DNA from: Pediococcus inopinatus
GTDB lineage: Bacteria > Bacillota > Bacilli > Lactobacillales > Lactobacillaceae
Length of the DNA stretch: 64,000 nt
Direction of reading: 5' to 3'
NCBI RefSeq assembly: GCF_002982135.1
Contig: NZ_CP019982.1
Span: forward strand, 25,355 to 89,354
Shown here: positions 51,917-61,055 of the stretch, piece after piece
Layout: the number at the start of each line of letters is the position of its first letter
Position numbering within the stretch: the stretch's first letter is position 1
The notes under the pieces: model-generated
The model's input: only the letters and a program-made list of their open reading frames with translations
The model's database searches: none
What the model was told of the DNA's origin: nothing
Position numbers and translations under genes: made by a program

Positions 51917-52804
51917 TTATTGCAGCTGCTGTTTAAGTTCTGTAAACCATTTAAAATATTGTTGCGCAAAATAATTTTCTTTGGCATAAATAAAATATAG
52001 ATCATGGGCAATTGTCCCGCGTTCAAGCGGTAGTTGTTTAATTGTCCCAGCTGCTAACTCTTTTTTGATTAATAAGCGATAAAGAAAGCTAATTCCTGAT
52101 CCGGCACAGACCAATTGGCGAATTAAGGTTGGTTCAGAAATGGTAATTAACTGCTTAAAGTCATTTAAACTGATGTTTTCTTTTTGTGCCAAAGCAGTTA
52201 ACAAGGTTCGTGATCCAGATCCGGGTTCGCGAATTAGCAGCGGGTAGGACGCTAATTCATTCCAACTAACAATTTTCTTTTTTGCTAAGGGATGAGTTGG
52301 GCTGCAAATGGGAATGAATTCTTCTTGGCTGAGGATATGGTATGAAAATTTAGCTTTATTAAAATTGCCTTCAATAATGCCAAAGTCCATTTTTCCAAGT
52401 TCGATTTGTTGTAAAATGTGTTGTGTATTTTCAGCTAAACAACTAATTTTTTGCAAATCATTTTTGAGTTGCAAAAATTCAATCAACTGACTACCAAAAA
52501 CTTCACCTAATGAACGAGTGATTCCGAATTGAATCTCGTGTTTTTGGTGATCATCTTGTAAAATTTCCATTAACTGTGTTGTTTGCGAACGTATTCGGGT
52601 AAGAAAAACTGCTAATTCTTCGCCAGCAGGTGTAAGTTTCAGATAAGGCCGCTGATAATTAACTAATTTTATTTCTAATTGGTTTTCAAGCCGTTGAATT
52701 TGTTGGGTGACAGCTGGTTGAGAAATGAAAAGCTTAGCCGCTGTTTTAGTGTAAGAAAGGGTTTCACTTAAAATTAAAAAAGTTTGATATTCAGCAGTTA
52801 TCAT
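51917..52804 (-). CDS. LysR-family transcriptional regulator
   Basis: 295 residues. N-terminal LysR HTH (SYTKTAAKLFISQPAVTQQIQRLE, about 16-39) and the periplasmic-binding-like effector domain (about 90-290, with REPGSGSRTLL near 192). The sequence is of the CysL/YeiE type that often sits next to YeiH transporters. It diverges from yeiH with about 100 bp between, and is likely its activator. The AT-rich gap holds several TTA/TAA repeats but no operator I can define. Confidence 0.9.
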   Translation of the reverse strand: MITAEYQTFLILSETLSYTKTAAKLFISQPAVTQQIQRLENQLEIKLVNYQRPYLKLTPAGEELAVFLTRIRSQTTQLMEILQDDHQKHEIQFGITRSLGEVFGSQLIEFLQLKNDLQKISCLAENTQHILQQIELGKMDFGIIEGNFNKAKFSYHILSQEEFIPICSPTHPLAKKKIVSWNELASYPLLIREPGSGSRTLLTALAQKENISLNDFKQLITISEPTLIRQLVCAGSGISFLYRLLIKKELAAGTIKQLPLERGTIAHDLYFIYAKENYFAQQYFKWFTELKQQLQ

Positions 52805-52907
52805 TGCAAGCTCCCATAAGTATTCATTATATTACTATAGCAAATAATAATTTTATTTTATGACTGATAGTTAGTATTATTAAAACATTACTTGGGAGGG
52901 AATGCTA

Positions 52908-53942
52908 GTGGAATTTTCAATAGTTTTAAAAACAAAGAGTTTTTGGTTAGCAACTGCGATGACACTGATTTGTGCTGTAATTGGTAGTTTGTTAGCACAA
53001 TTGCCATATTTTTCGTTATTTGGAGCTTTAATTATTGCTTTGATTTTAGGGATGATATTTCAAACAGCAGGAACTTTAAAGAGTCAGGCTGGAATTGGAA
53101 TTGGCTTTATTTCAAATAAATTTTTGCGTTTAGGAATTATTTTATTAGGATTTAAGCTAAATTTAATTCAATTGGCACAAGCGGGAATTAAAACGATTCT
53201 GTTAGCGGTGGTCGTGGTTAGTGGAACGATTTGTTTGACTTATTTTATAGAAAGAAAGTTTGGAGTCGAACCAGAATTAGCTATTCTGGCAGCCAGTGGA
53301 ACTGGAATTTGTGGGGCAGCAGCAGTAATGGGAATTTCCCCGCAGATAAAAGTGCCGGCAAAACAAGCTGAACGTCAACGGGAGAATGAAGTTTTAGCCG
53401 TGGCAATTGTTGCAATTATGGGAACAATTTTTACTTTTATCGACCTAGGCTTAAAACCTTTGTTAGGGTTAAATGCCACTCAGTTTGGCGTTTTTGTCGG
53501 CGGATCATTGCATGAAATAGCTCATGCCGTTGCTGCTGGCAGTGCTGCTGGTTCAATCGGTTTAGACAATGCAATTATTACTAAGTTATCTCGTGTTTTA
53601 ATGTTGGCCCCGGCAACGTTAGCCATTGGTTTCTGGTATCAAAAACACAGTCAAAAGACACAACCAGTTAGTGATAAAAAAGCTAAATTACCGATTCCTT
53701 GGTTTATGGGTGGCTTTATTTTAGCAAGTGTTTTAGGAACCTTTTTGCCATTTAGTACAGTAGCTTTAACAGCCTTGGTTAAAGTAGCTTATGTTTTTTT
53801 GGGGATGGCAATGGCAGCCTTAGGTATGAGTGTTAATTTTAGAGTTATTTTAAAAAGAGGGTTGCCGGCATTTGCTGCAGCTTTCATTTCATCAGTAATT
53901 TTGGCAATTGGAGTTTTAATTGCTAGCAAAATTTGGTTTTAA
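52908..53942 (+). CDS. YeiH-family (UPF0324) putative sulfate exporter
   Basis: 344 residues from GTG 52908, which has GGGAGG at proper spacing; the ATG at 52902 is too close to it. About ten transmembrane segments. Family motifs: GIGFISNKFLRLGIILLGFKL (about 61-81), AASGTGICGAAAVMG (about 126-140) and GGSLHEIAHAVAAG (about 202-215). Homologues are annotated as sulfate or sulfonate-linked exporters; direct proof is thin. Paired with a divergent LysR gene. Confidence 0.88.
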   Translation: MEFSIVLKTKSFWLATAMTLICAVIGSLLAQLPYFSLFGALIIALILGMIFQTAGTLKSQAGIGIGFISNKFLRLGIILLGFKLNLIQLAQAGIKTILLAVVVVSGTICLTYFIERKFGVEPELAILAASGTGICGAAAVMGISPQIKVPAKQAERQRENEVLAVAIVAIMGTIFTFIDLGLKPLLGLNATQFGVFVGGSLHEIAHAVAAGSAAGSIGLDNAIITKLSRVLMLAPATLAIGFWYQKHSQKTQPVSDKKAKLPIPWFMGGFILASVLGTFLPFSTVALTALVKVAYVFLGMAMAALGMSVNFRVILKRGLPAFAAAFISSVILAIGVLIASKIWF

Positions 53943-53964
53943 AAAAAGGCTCAGCAAGATTTTC

Positions 53965-54466
53965 TGGCTCTTCGTCAACTGTTGTTGGTGAATCCATATT
54001 TCGAGTTCTAATCACTTCGTGATTAGGGCTCTTTTTGTTTTGATTTTGAAAACGTATAGTACTCGAGTTCTAAACCTCCAGAAGCTGCGATAGCCAAAAC
54101 TGGCTCGTTTGATCGCCTTGATTTTATTATTAGAACCTTCCAAAGGACCATTTGAATAGTGTGTGGTAAAGGTGTTACGAATCTCATCATGATGGCTTTC
54201 AAGTGTTTTAATCGTGTTCTTCATTTCTTCAGAATACGTTTTGTTATTCCAAAATGCCGCATTGTAGTTATGCCAATCTTGATGTTGGACAGCTGTCCGG
54301 ACGCTGTTTAAGACTTGATAAGTTTGTTCTAGTTCTGAATCCAACGATAACAGCTGATGGACAACATCGGTGGCAGCCATCCAGTAAGGAAAATTAGTCC
54401 ACTTTTTGAATTGTTCAAAGTTAAGCTGTTCAGTTGGTACTAACAACAGCTTCCAGTAGCGCTTAA
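53965..54466 (-). pseudogene. ISL3-family element, copy 3, truncated
   Basis: The left end GGCTCTTCGTCAACTGTTGT and the last 144 codons of the transposase match copies 1 and 2 with a few changes (for example GCTGTCCGG for GCTGACCGG). The copy is cut at 54466 by an IS5 element, and its remainder is absent beyond that element, so a flanking deletion occurred. Confidence 0.9.
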
Positions 54467-55322
54467 GAAGCTGTCTAAAATCTCTTAAGTAATAGTGCTA
54501 AAAATGCTAAAACGACCATTTGCAGACTGGTGGTTAATTGACGCTCACAATTTTTCCAAAGTCGCCGACAATTCTCTAGCCAACTAAAAGATCGTTCGAC
54601 TACCCAACGTTGGGGCATGACTTCGAATCGATGCAACTCATTGCGCTTCGCAACCTGCACGGTTGCGTTTAAATTACTGGCTACATCGAGCTGAAAATTA
54701 ACGCCTGAATAACCACCATCAACTAAGACATTTTGAACCTGGCGTAAATGCATGGCATGTAAAGCGATCATTGCACTGGCCCCGTCTCGATCAGAGACGT
54801 TCGCTCGCGTCATGTGAATGGCCTGCGGAAAGCCATTGATATCAACTGCCAGATGGCGCTTAATCCCTGAGATTTTCTTACCAGCGTCGTAACCTTTGTT
54901 TTCAGCAGTAGCGGTGTTTTTGACGCTCTGAGCGTCAACGATAATAAAGGAAGTTAAAGCTGAACGTCCTTGGTAAGTTCGCCGAGCAATGACAATTTTT
55001 TTAAAACTTGTTCCAATAAAGAATCAGCCGTAGGCTCAGCTTTAGTTGACCAAATTTTGTAATAGTTGTAAACTGACCGCCATTCTGGGAAATCACCGGG
55101 GACTTGACGCCATTGGCAACCGATTTTCAAGACATATAGGACCGCACAGAAGACCTCGTAGAGGTCATATTTTCGAGGCTTAGTTCGCTTACGAAAATTT
55201 TCTAAAGCTGGTCGAATTAATTCAAATTGTTGCCGAGTAATATTGCTGGGATAATTTTTCATAGCTTAAACTCGCTTTTTACATAGAAGTATATCAAAAA
55301 CCATAGATCTTGGACAGCTTCT
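54467..55322 (-). mobile_element. IS5-family element (two-frame, IS427-like), complete
   Basis: Ends AGAAGCTGTCTAAAATCTC (54467) and, reversed, AGAAGCTGTCCA (55322). About 856 bp. A fragment of the same element is at 34047-34344. Its right end truncates the membrane-protein pseudogene at 55294. Confidence 0.85.
54475..55262 (-). CDS. IS5-family transposase made by -1 frameshift
   Basis: OrfA (55262 to 54954; MKNYPSNITRQQFELIRPAL, 102 residues) has the DUF4096-type N-terminal domain. A slip of one base back on seven A residues (T-run 54996-55002 on the plus strand; TTA AAA AAA) gives LKKIVIARRTYQGRSALTS... and continues to ...LLLKRF. The fused product carries the DDE residues: D in FIIVDAQSVKNT, D in VLVDGGYSG and E in VVERSFSWLEN. 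Intact under that model. Confidence 0.85.
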
Positions 55323-55640
55323 TAAACCCAAAGTGGAATATATGCCCGAGGAGTGACAAGAGATCTGGTATGACAAACGTTGCAATGGCTACCAATGCAG
55401 CTGTGTGAAACACGAAAAAGATTGCATATGCTCCCAAAGCAACGAGAATAACGGCCAATACCGTTTCCCCTGTGCAATAGATTGCGGTCCGAAAAGCCAT
55501 TTACAAAAATCAGCAAGCGGATGTTGGAAGAACCAAACAAACGGTGATAATACGATTGAAATAAGCTGATCCAGCGCGACTAGGACTTGATCTATAAATT
55601 GATCAAGCTGCCAATTCATCATTTTAAATGTCTCACTCAT
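55294..55640 (-). pseudogene. Membrane protein, frameshifted and 3'-truncated
   Basis: Start ATG 55640 (GAGGTAAGGAC upstream), MSETFKMMNWQLDQFIDQVL with a hydrophobic segment at 25-45. At a T-run in TGGCTTTTCGG a missing base breaks the frame; restoring it gives WLFRTAIYCTGETVLAVILV and two further transmembrane helices. The last residues lie in the IS5 end. The family is unknown, though it resembles hypothetical membrane proteins of lactobacillus plasmids. Confidence 0.65.
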
Positions 55641-55758
55641 GTCCTTACCTCTATTCTCATTTTTCACGCACTTCACGTTTCCCATCGGGTCACCTATATG
55701 TTACTAATGTTTGTTGAACTTACAGGTGGTAACAATAGGGTACATCATTAGTTTTACT

Positions 55759-56265
55759 GGTTCTGGTGCAAATTTTCCTTGCTGACTTGATTTTAGTATA
55801 CTGGGTGCCAAGAAACGAGGGATTGCGCGCATGAATCACTTTAAGGGACGCCACTTTCAAAAGGACATCATCTTAGTAGCCGTTGGCTACTATTTCAGAT
55901 TCAGTTTCAGCTATCGTGACATCGTTGAATTGCTTCGGGATCGGGGTATCACTGTTCATCACACCACGGTCATGCGTTGGGTTCATCACTATGGCCCCAT
56001 CTTTAAGGCTCTATGGCGTCGGCATCAAACAGCTCACGCTAAAAGTTGGCGAATCGATGAGACCTATATTCGAGTTAAAGGCCGTTGGGCCTATTTGTAT
56101 CGCGCTATTGACAGTAACGGTTTGACCATGGATTTTGAGTTACGAAAACACCGCGATTATACCGCATCCTATCACTTTTTGAAGCGTCTCTTGACGACCA
56201 ATGGTCGGCCTGATCGATTAGTCACTGATCAATATCGGGCAACACTGAAAGCAGTGAAGCAAATT
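55759..56265 (+). mobile_element. IS6-family element, left part only
   Basis: Left end GGTTCTGGTGCAAATTTTCC is typical of IS6 elements. The right part is missing after 56265. Confidence 0.75.
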
Positions 56266-56271
56266 TATTGA
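55831..56271 (+). pseudogene. Truncated IS6-family transposase
   Basis: 146 of about 226 residues. Zinc/HTH start (FKGRHFQKDIILVAVGYYFR), first D in WRIDETYIRVKG (about 75) and second D in RLVTDQYRATLK (about 132). It ends ...KAVKQIY, before the final E of the DDE triad. Inactive. Confidence 0.9.
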
Positions 56272-56349
56272 GCAAAATATGATAGACATTAAGTAATAAG
56301 TGTTACCCTTGAAAATGTAATGAAGAAACTATTGTGTTAGGAGGATTTT

Positions 56350-57714
56350 ATGGATAAACGTAAAATTGTAATTGTTGGTGCTTCACATGGTGGTCATGAA
56401 TCAGCAATTGAGCTGTTGGATAAATATAATGATGTAGATGTAACTGTTTATGAAGCTGGCGACTTTATTTCATTTATGTCCTGTGGTATGCAATTATACT
56501 TAGAAAATAAAGTTACGGCTGAAGATGACGTCAGAAACTTTGCTCCTGAAGATGTTGAAAAGAAGGGCGGTCATGTTTATGCCAACCATGAAGTAACCGC
56601 GATTCATCCTGAACATAAGACAGTAACAGTTAAGGATTTAACCAATAATTCTGAAGAAGAAGTTCAATATGATAAGTTAATTCTTTCATCAGGTGTAACG
56701 CCAAAGGTTTTACCAGTACCTGGCAATGATCTTAAGAATATCTATTTAATGCGTGGACGTGATTGGGCTTCTAAGTTAATGAGTGCTGTTAACAATCCAG
56801 CAATTAAGAATGTTGCTATTGTTGGTGCTGGTTATATTGGTACTGAAGCTAGTGAAGTATTTGCTAAAGCTGGCAAGCATGTAACTTTAATGGACATGAT
56901 TGATCGTCCATTAGGAACTTACTTGAACCCTGAATTGCTTGATGTTTTGGAACCTACCTTTAAGAAGAATATGGACTTGAAGATGGGCGTTAAAATTGAA
57001 GGCTTCAACGGTAATGAAAAAGTTGAAAGCGTCAAGACCGATCAAGGCGATATACCAGCTGACTTGGTTGTTGTTTCAGCAGGGGTAACTCCTAATACTG
57101 ATTGGATAAAGGGCACAGTTGATTTAGATCAAAGAGGCTGGATTAAGACTGATCCATACTTGAGAACGAATGTTAAAGACGTTTACGCTATTGGAGATGC
57201 AATTTTGCCACTTTCTATTCCAGCAGGTAAGCCAATGCCAATTGCTTTAGCTACTACTGCTAGAAGAGAAGCACAATATGTGGTTGATCATATCTTTGAA
57301 GATAAGCCAGATCGCGCTTTCAAGGGTGTTATCGGTGCTTCAGCTCTTAGCGTCTTTGACTATCACTTCGCTACTGCGGGATTAAATAAGTTTTCAGCTG
57401 CTAAGAATAAGCTTGATTATCAAACTAGCTTCTATGAAGATCATATGCGTCCAGCTTATGTCCCAGAAGCAGATAATCCTAAGGTATATGTCAGCTTAAC
57501 CTTTAATCCATATACTCACCAAATCTTAGGCGGTGCTGTCCTTTCTAAGTATGATATTACTGCTCAAGGCAATGTTTTAGCTTTGGCAATTAGTCATAAG
57601 ATGCGCTTGGAAGACTTGGCTGAACAAGACTTCTTCTTCCAACCAGGATTTGACCGTCAATGGAGTTTGCTTAACCTAGCTGCTCAACATGCATTAGGTA
57701 TGGCAAGATTCTAA
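56350..57714 (+). CDS. nox: NADH oxidase (FAD-dependent, Nox/CoA-disulfide-reductase family)
   Basis: 454 residues, RBS AGGAGG. FAD site IVIVGASHGGHESAIELL (about 6-23), the single redox cysteine in SFMSCGMQLYLENK (about 45), NAD site NVAIVGAGYIGTEASEVF (about 156-173), FAD motif DVYAIGDAI (about 278) and a C-terminal dimer domain. It oxidises NADH with O2, probably to water, regenerating NAD and removing oxygen. A/T-ending codons dominate (GCT, GAA, TTA) more than in neighbouring genes, which suggests a different donor. Flanked by a truncated IS6 and a complete ISL3. Confidence 0.93.
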   Translation: MDKRKIVIVGASHGGHESAIELLDKYNDVDVTVYEAGDFISFMSCGMQLYLENKVTAEDDVRNFAPEDVEKKGGHVYANHEVTAIHPEHKTVTVKDLTNNSEEEVQYDKLILSSGVTPKVLPVPGNDLKNIYLMRGRDWASKLMSAVNNPAIKNVAIVGAGYIGTEASEVFAKAGKHVTLMDMIDRPLGTYLNPELLDVLEPTFKKNMDLKMGVKIEGFNGNEKVESVKTDQGDIPADLVVVSAGVTPNTDWIKGTVDLDQRGWIKTDPYLRTNVKDVYAIGDAILPLSIPAGKPMPIALATTARREAQYVVDHIFEDKPDRAFKGVIGASALSVFDYHFATAGLNKFSAAKNKLDYQTSFYEDHMRPAYVPEADNPKVYVSLTFNPYTHQILGGAVLSKYDITAQGNVLALAISHKMRLEDLAEQDFFFQPGFDRQWSLLNLAAQHALGMARF

Positions 57715-57810
57715 TTTAATCGTTAATAAAAATAAATTATAAAGATAAAAACTAGTCATGTTTTTAACGGCTCTTTGTCAAATGGTGTTGAAGGATAGTT
57801 TCTATCCTTT

Positions 57811-57840
57811 GGAGATCTCCTCGTGTGGGAGATCTTTTTT
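57811..57840. terminator. Hairpin inside the ISL3 end
   Basis: AGATCTCC (57813-57820) pairs with GGGAGATCT, then a T-run. It would stop transcripts leaving nox as well as insulate the element. Confidence 0.65.
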
Positions 57841-57944
57841 GTTTTTTTATTAGTTGCGGCGTTTAATCTGGTGTGTCGTCTGAATATCGTACTTGAAGGC
57901 ATAACAAATAAGCCTACCATCGTGACGTTATTGTGGTAGATAAT

Positions 57945-59183
57945 CTAGGCAATCAGCTGGTAGACGCGTGTGAACATATTGGCCTGATTGGAGAAGCCAT
58001 AACAAGCACGTTTGAGCTCCTTGATCTTACGGTTGATGCCTTCTATCGGTCCGTTAGAGTAGGACGATTTGGCGGCATTAATTACTCCATTAAGATTCTT
58101 TCGTAGGGTATGCATGGCCGTATCTAGGGGCGTGCCGTTAGGCTGATAGTTAGTGATGATATTCTTGAGTTCATCAGCGTGACGCCCCATCAAAGCATCG
58201 TGGAGATCGATGTAGGTTTCATAAGCTGTTTTGAAGGCCGGAAACGTATCGGTTCCAATATCAATAGCGTTCTGTTCGGTCGAGTACTCATTCAGGCCGA
58301 AGAGGTAGCGGCTCTTTTGTGCGTCAGGGGTGGCCTTGTGGAATAGGCGCCATAGTGATTTCAGTACTTTATATTCCCGCGAATGCTTGTCGAGTTGCTT
58401 TAAACATTGAGTGCGAATGGTATCCATCGTCCGGCCCATTAATTGAATAATGTGGAACCGATCAATAATGAGTTCGGCGTTAGGGAATAGTTCGTGCACG
58501 AATGCCTGATAGGAGGCGTTCATGTCCATGATGACGCGTTGAACCGCGGCCCGTTCTGCGGTGCTGTACTGACTAAGAAAGAACTGTTTGATGGTTCTAT
58601 TAAGGCGGTCGCTAAGTACTTTAACTGATTTGTGAGTGTCGGCGTCAATGCAAATAAACGACATGGAGCCGTGCGTGGAACGGAATTCATCAAAGCATAG
58701 ATTAATCGGTAACCGGCGGCTCGCGTGTGGATGAATATTAGCCGTCAAAATACGCTGAACTGAGTTTGTCGAAATACCGGTGAGACTGGCGATAGTCTTA
58801 GCCGGGAGTGATTTACTGGCTAGCTTCAGCACATGAGTCGCTAGTCCGTGACCGATGGCGTGGTTGGTTGATACCACTGGAGTGGTGGCCGTACAAGTGC
58901 TATGGCAGTTACTACAACGCCAGCGTTGCTTGTTTAGCTCTAGAATTACGGGCCGGTCCATGGGTCCTGAAATGTGGACATGAGTGAGCTTGTGTCCGTT
59001 AGGGTGCAACGTATTGTATCCACAGCTGGGACAGCGCCTGAGTGTGTAGGTAAGCTCTGCCTGGATGACCAAATACTTTTTGTGACCCGAGCCCCGACCA
59101 TTAAATTCCTCACGAGTACCGAACACCTGAATGTTTGTGTCTGTAATTCCCAGTAATTTAAGTGTATTATCTAGTTGAGACAT
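57945..59183 (-). CDS. ISL3-family transposase
   Basis: 412 residues. Cys pairs CPSCGYNT and CSNCHSTC (about 47-95), HTH ([19 protein letters not shown]) and DDE core ([47 protein letters not shown]). Intact. Distinct from the 423- and 427-residue ISL3 enzymes in the window. Confidence 0.92.
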   Translation of the reverse strand: MSQLDNTLKLLGITDTNIQVFGTREEFNGRGSGHKKYLVIQAELTYTLRRCPSCGYNTLHPNGHKLTHVHISGPMDRPVILELNKQRWRCSNCHSTCTATTPVVSTNHAIGHGLATHVLKLASKSLPAKTIASLTGISTNSVQRILTANIHPHASRRLPINLCFDEFRSTHGSMSFICIDADTHKSVKVLSDRLNRTIKQFFLSQYSTAERAAVQRVIMDMNASYQAFVHELFPNAELIIDRFHIIQLMGRTMDTIRTQCLKQLDKHSREYKVLKSLWRLFHKATPDAQKSRYLFGLNEYSTEQNAIDIGTDTFPAFKTAYETYIDLHDALMGRHADELKNIITNYQPNGTPLDTAMHTLRKNLNGVINAAKSSYSNGPIEGINRKIKELKRACYGFSNQANMFTRVYQLIA

Positions 59184-59321
59184 CTATTCCTACCCCGCTT
59201 ATCTTGAGTTTCGTCGCTTAAAGCATAGCACTAGGGAGGCTTAGATGCTTTTTTTGTTATCAAAAAGGGCCTAGTACTTTTGGAATGGAAATACTTTCCA
59301 ACACCAAAAATTCTAGACCCC

Positions 59322-59337
59322 TAAATTTGCGATCTAC
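59322..59337. repeat. Orphan ISLpl1-like IS30 end
   Basis: TAAATTTGCGATCTAC differs by one base from the inverted form of the IS30 end at 1410. Third footprint of that element in the window. Confidence 0.5.
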
Positions 59338-59387
59338 CACGTATGTTTAAATCAAATTTATTTTAAATATACCTTGTACAGTGAAGT

Positions 59388-59449
59388 TTACTGATTGTGT
59401 GATTTATGATAAAAGATTAATCTTTTATCATAAATCACACAATCAGTAA
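59388..59449. repeat. Perfect 62-bp palindrome downstream of the partition genes
   Basis: The left half 59388-59418 is the exact reverse complement of 59419-59449, with no loop. It contains TGATTTATGAT, the half-site also found in the palindromes upstream of parA. Likely a centromere (parS) site, possibly also a terminator for the par operon. Confidence 0.8.
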
Positions 59450-59469
59450 TACATAAGTTAAGCTCAATC

Positions 59470-59685
59470 TTATTTACGTTTGGCAAGGCCTTCACGAATA
59501 ATTTTTTCTAAGACATCAACAATTTTTTCGTCATTCTCAAAAGCGATGCGTTTAACTTCTTTATATGTGCTCATGCGAAGTTGAACGGTTTTAGTTCTTT
59601 CTGTTTCGAATTGGTATGGACTTTTTAGATTTTTAAGTTGTTCAGATGCCTTTTTACTAACTTTGTTTAAAAAATCTTCTGCCAT
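59470..59685 (-). CDS. Ribbon-helix-helix partition protein (ParB-like)
   Basis: 71 residues. The C-terminal part RTKTVQLRMSTYKEVKRIAF...VDVLEKIIREGLAKRK is a ribbon-helix-helix DNA-binding fold; the N-terminal 30 residues are flexible and basic, as in small ParB/Omega/ParG proteins that stimulate ParA. It starts six bases after parA, in the same direction. The two palindromic regions around the operon are its probable targets. AGGAG RBS. Confidence 0.85.
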   Translation of the reverse strand: MAEDFLNKVSKKASEQLKNLKSPYQFETERTKTVQLRMSTYKEVKRIAFENDEKIVDVLEKIIREGLAKRK

Positions 59686-59691
59686 GATAAA

Positions 59692-60477
59692 TTACTCCTC
59701 TAACTGTTGAATTCTAAGTATTTGTTCATTAAGAACCATTTGGTACATTTGGATTGCTCTTTTATCCCAATGGTCTTTATTCCGTATTCCTTCATTAGCA
59801 AACGTTTTAACCCGTTCTTGAGTTCTAATTGAGTTTGAAAAGACCCCTTCGCCAAAAAAGTCTTTTGCTTGTGCAGAAATTTCAGTATCAACTTTTGCAC
59901 GTGGCTTCATTAAGTACAATATGGCACCAACTAACTGAAAACTTCCATTGTATTGTTCACGTAGTTCACCTAAATGCGTAGCTGTTTTTAAAGAACTTGT
60001 ATATGACTGCTTTTGAGTTTGTAAGACAATTGAGATGAAATCTGAAGCCATGATTGCGTTATTAGTAAAGACATTTATTGTTGGTGGTACGTCAATAAAA
60101 ATATAATCGTAATTTTGTTTTAACTTTGAAAGCATTTGTGGTAATAGAATATTACGTTTAACCCGACTAACTTTTTCTACAGCACCAATCCATAAAGACA
60201 ATGTCCAATCTGTAGGAATCATATCAATTTGGTTTGTAACAGACACAATAGATTTAGACAAATTCCCTCCAAGAAGGCCCTCATATAATGAAAGTTCCGG
60301 CTTTAAATCGGCTTTATAAGTCTCCTTCATAATTTCAGTTGCATTTCCCTGGGGATCGAAATCTATAAGTAGTACTTTTTTCCCCTCTTGACCCAATAAA
60401 TAGGTTTCCATTACAGTCAAGGTGGTCTTACCAACGCCACCTTTAAAGTTGAAGTTTAATAGTGTTTTCCCATTCAT
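59692..60477 (-). CDS. parA: ParA-family partition ATPase
   Basis: 261 residues. Deviant Walker A KGGVGKTT with the signature lysine (about 12-19), Walker A' FDPQGNAT (about 40) and Walker B DYIFIDVPPT (about 109). It drives plasmid segregation with the ribbon-helix-helix protein encoded six bases downstream. A 30-bp palindrome upstream is the likely operator and centromere. No N-terminal HTH, so it belongs to the short type Ib group. Confidence 0.93.
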   Translation of the reverse strand: MNGKTLLNFNFKGGVGKTTLTVMETYLLGQEGKKVLLIDFDPQGNATEIMKETYKADLKPELSLYEGLLGGNLSKSIVSVTNQIDMIPTDWTLSLWIGAVEKVSRVKRNILLPQMLSKLKQNYDYIFIDVPPTINVFTNNAIMASDFISIVLQTQKQSYTSSLKTATHLGELREQYNGSFQLVGAILYLMKPRAKVDTEISAQAKDFFGEGVFSNSIRTQERVKTFANEGIRNKDHWDKRAIQMYQMVLNEQILRIQQLEE

Positions 60478-60510
60478 AGTAGCACCTACCTTTACATAAA
60501 CATTTTACCA

Positions 60511-60565
60511 TGATTTATGATTAATCACAAATTTTATATGATTTATGATTAATCATAAATCATAT
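60511..60565. promoter_or_regulatory. Palindromic operator/centromere upstream of parA
   Basis: TGATTTATGATTAATCA at 60511-60527 is followed by a perfect 30-bp palindrome at 60536-60565 built from the same TGATTTATGATT half-site. The same half-site recurs in the palindrome at 59388. This spacing is typical for binding by ribbon-helix-helix partition proteins and for autoregulation. Confidence 0.8.
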
Positions 60566-61055
60566 CCATAAAACTATTTACTTAACCTTTGCAGAATGAT
60601 ATGCTTTTTTCATAAACAAAAAATCCCAATCCACTCGGGATTGGGATTTTTGCAGTATTGACAAGTAGCTATCTTGCAACTACCTAGTCCAAGCAATTTT
60701 CACCGCCAAGTTAAAATTGCTTGAAAAAATTGTAATCTTGTTTACGTGCTAATTATACCGCAAGCAAACCTTAAGGGCAAGCAAAGGTAAACTAATTAAA
60801 ACGAAGATAAGACCAATGGACTAAGTAGCTTGTAATAACTACTTAGTCCATTTTTAGTTCTTAAAAATTAAAAAAGTTGCCGACTGGGCAACTCACAAAC
60901 AGACACATGCTGGTGAAACTACAAAGCCGATCACGACCAATGTTCGCTTTGTAATTCAGTTAGAGCATATCAGATTTGTATTTTAAAGCAAATCAAATGT
61001 TTTAGCAACTCTCTTTTGAGACAGCGTGTGTCAGTCAAGAAAGGGAGTTTTTATT
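60566..61055. promoter_or_regulatory. Replication control region upstream of rep
   Basis: 490 bp without a gene but rich in hairpins: a bidirectional terminator (60619-60651, AAAAATCCCAATCC stem), AAGCAATTTT/AAATTGCTT near 60690-60725, a strong stem AATGGACTAAGTAG/CTACTTAGTCCATT (60815-60852) with T5, and GTTGCC/GGCAAC near 60875-60890. TTGACA at 60659 could start a short rightward transcript ending at 60855. This layout fits an antisense or attenuator control of rep, as known for RepA_N plasmids; the RNA itself is inferred. Confidence 0.6.
60815..60855 (+). terminator. Attenuator-like terminator before rep
   Basis: 14-bp perfect stem followed by TTTTT, about 200 bp ahead of the rep start; candidate transcription attenuator. 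Confidence 0.75.

Larger units (their letters stand above)
57769..59321 (-). mobile_element. ISL3-family element of a third type, complete
   Basis: Left end GGCTCTTTGTCAAATGGTGT; the reverse complement of the right end is GGGTCTAGAATTTTTGGTGT. The short terminal spacer (57715-57944) holds no gene. It lies directly against an IS30 end remnant at 59322. Confidence 0.85.
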
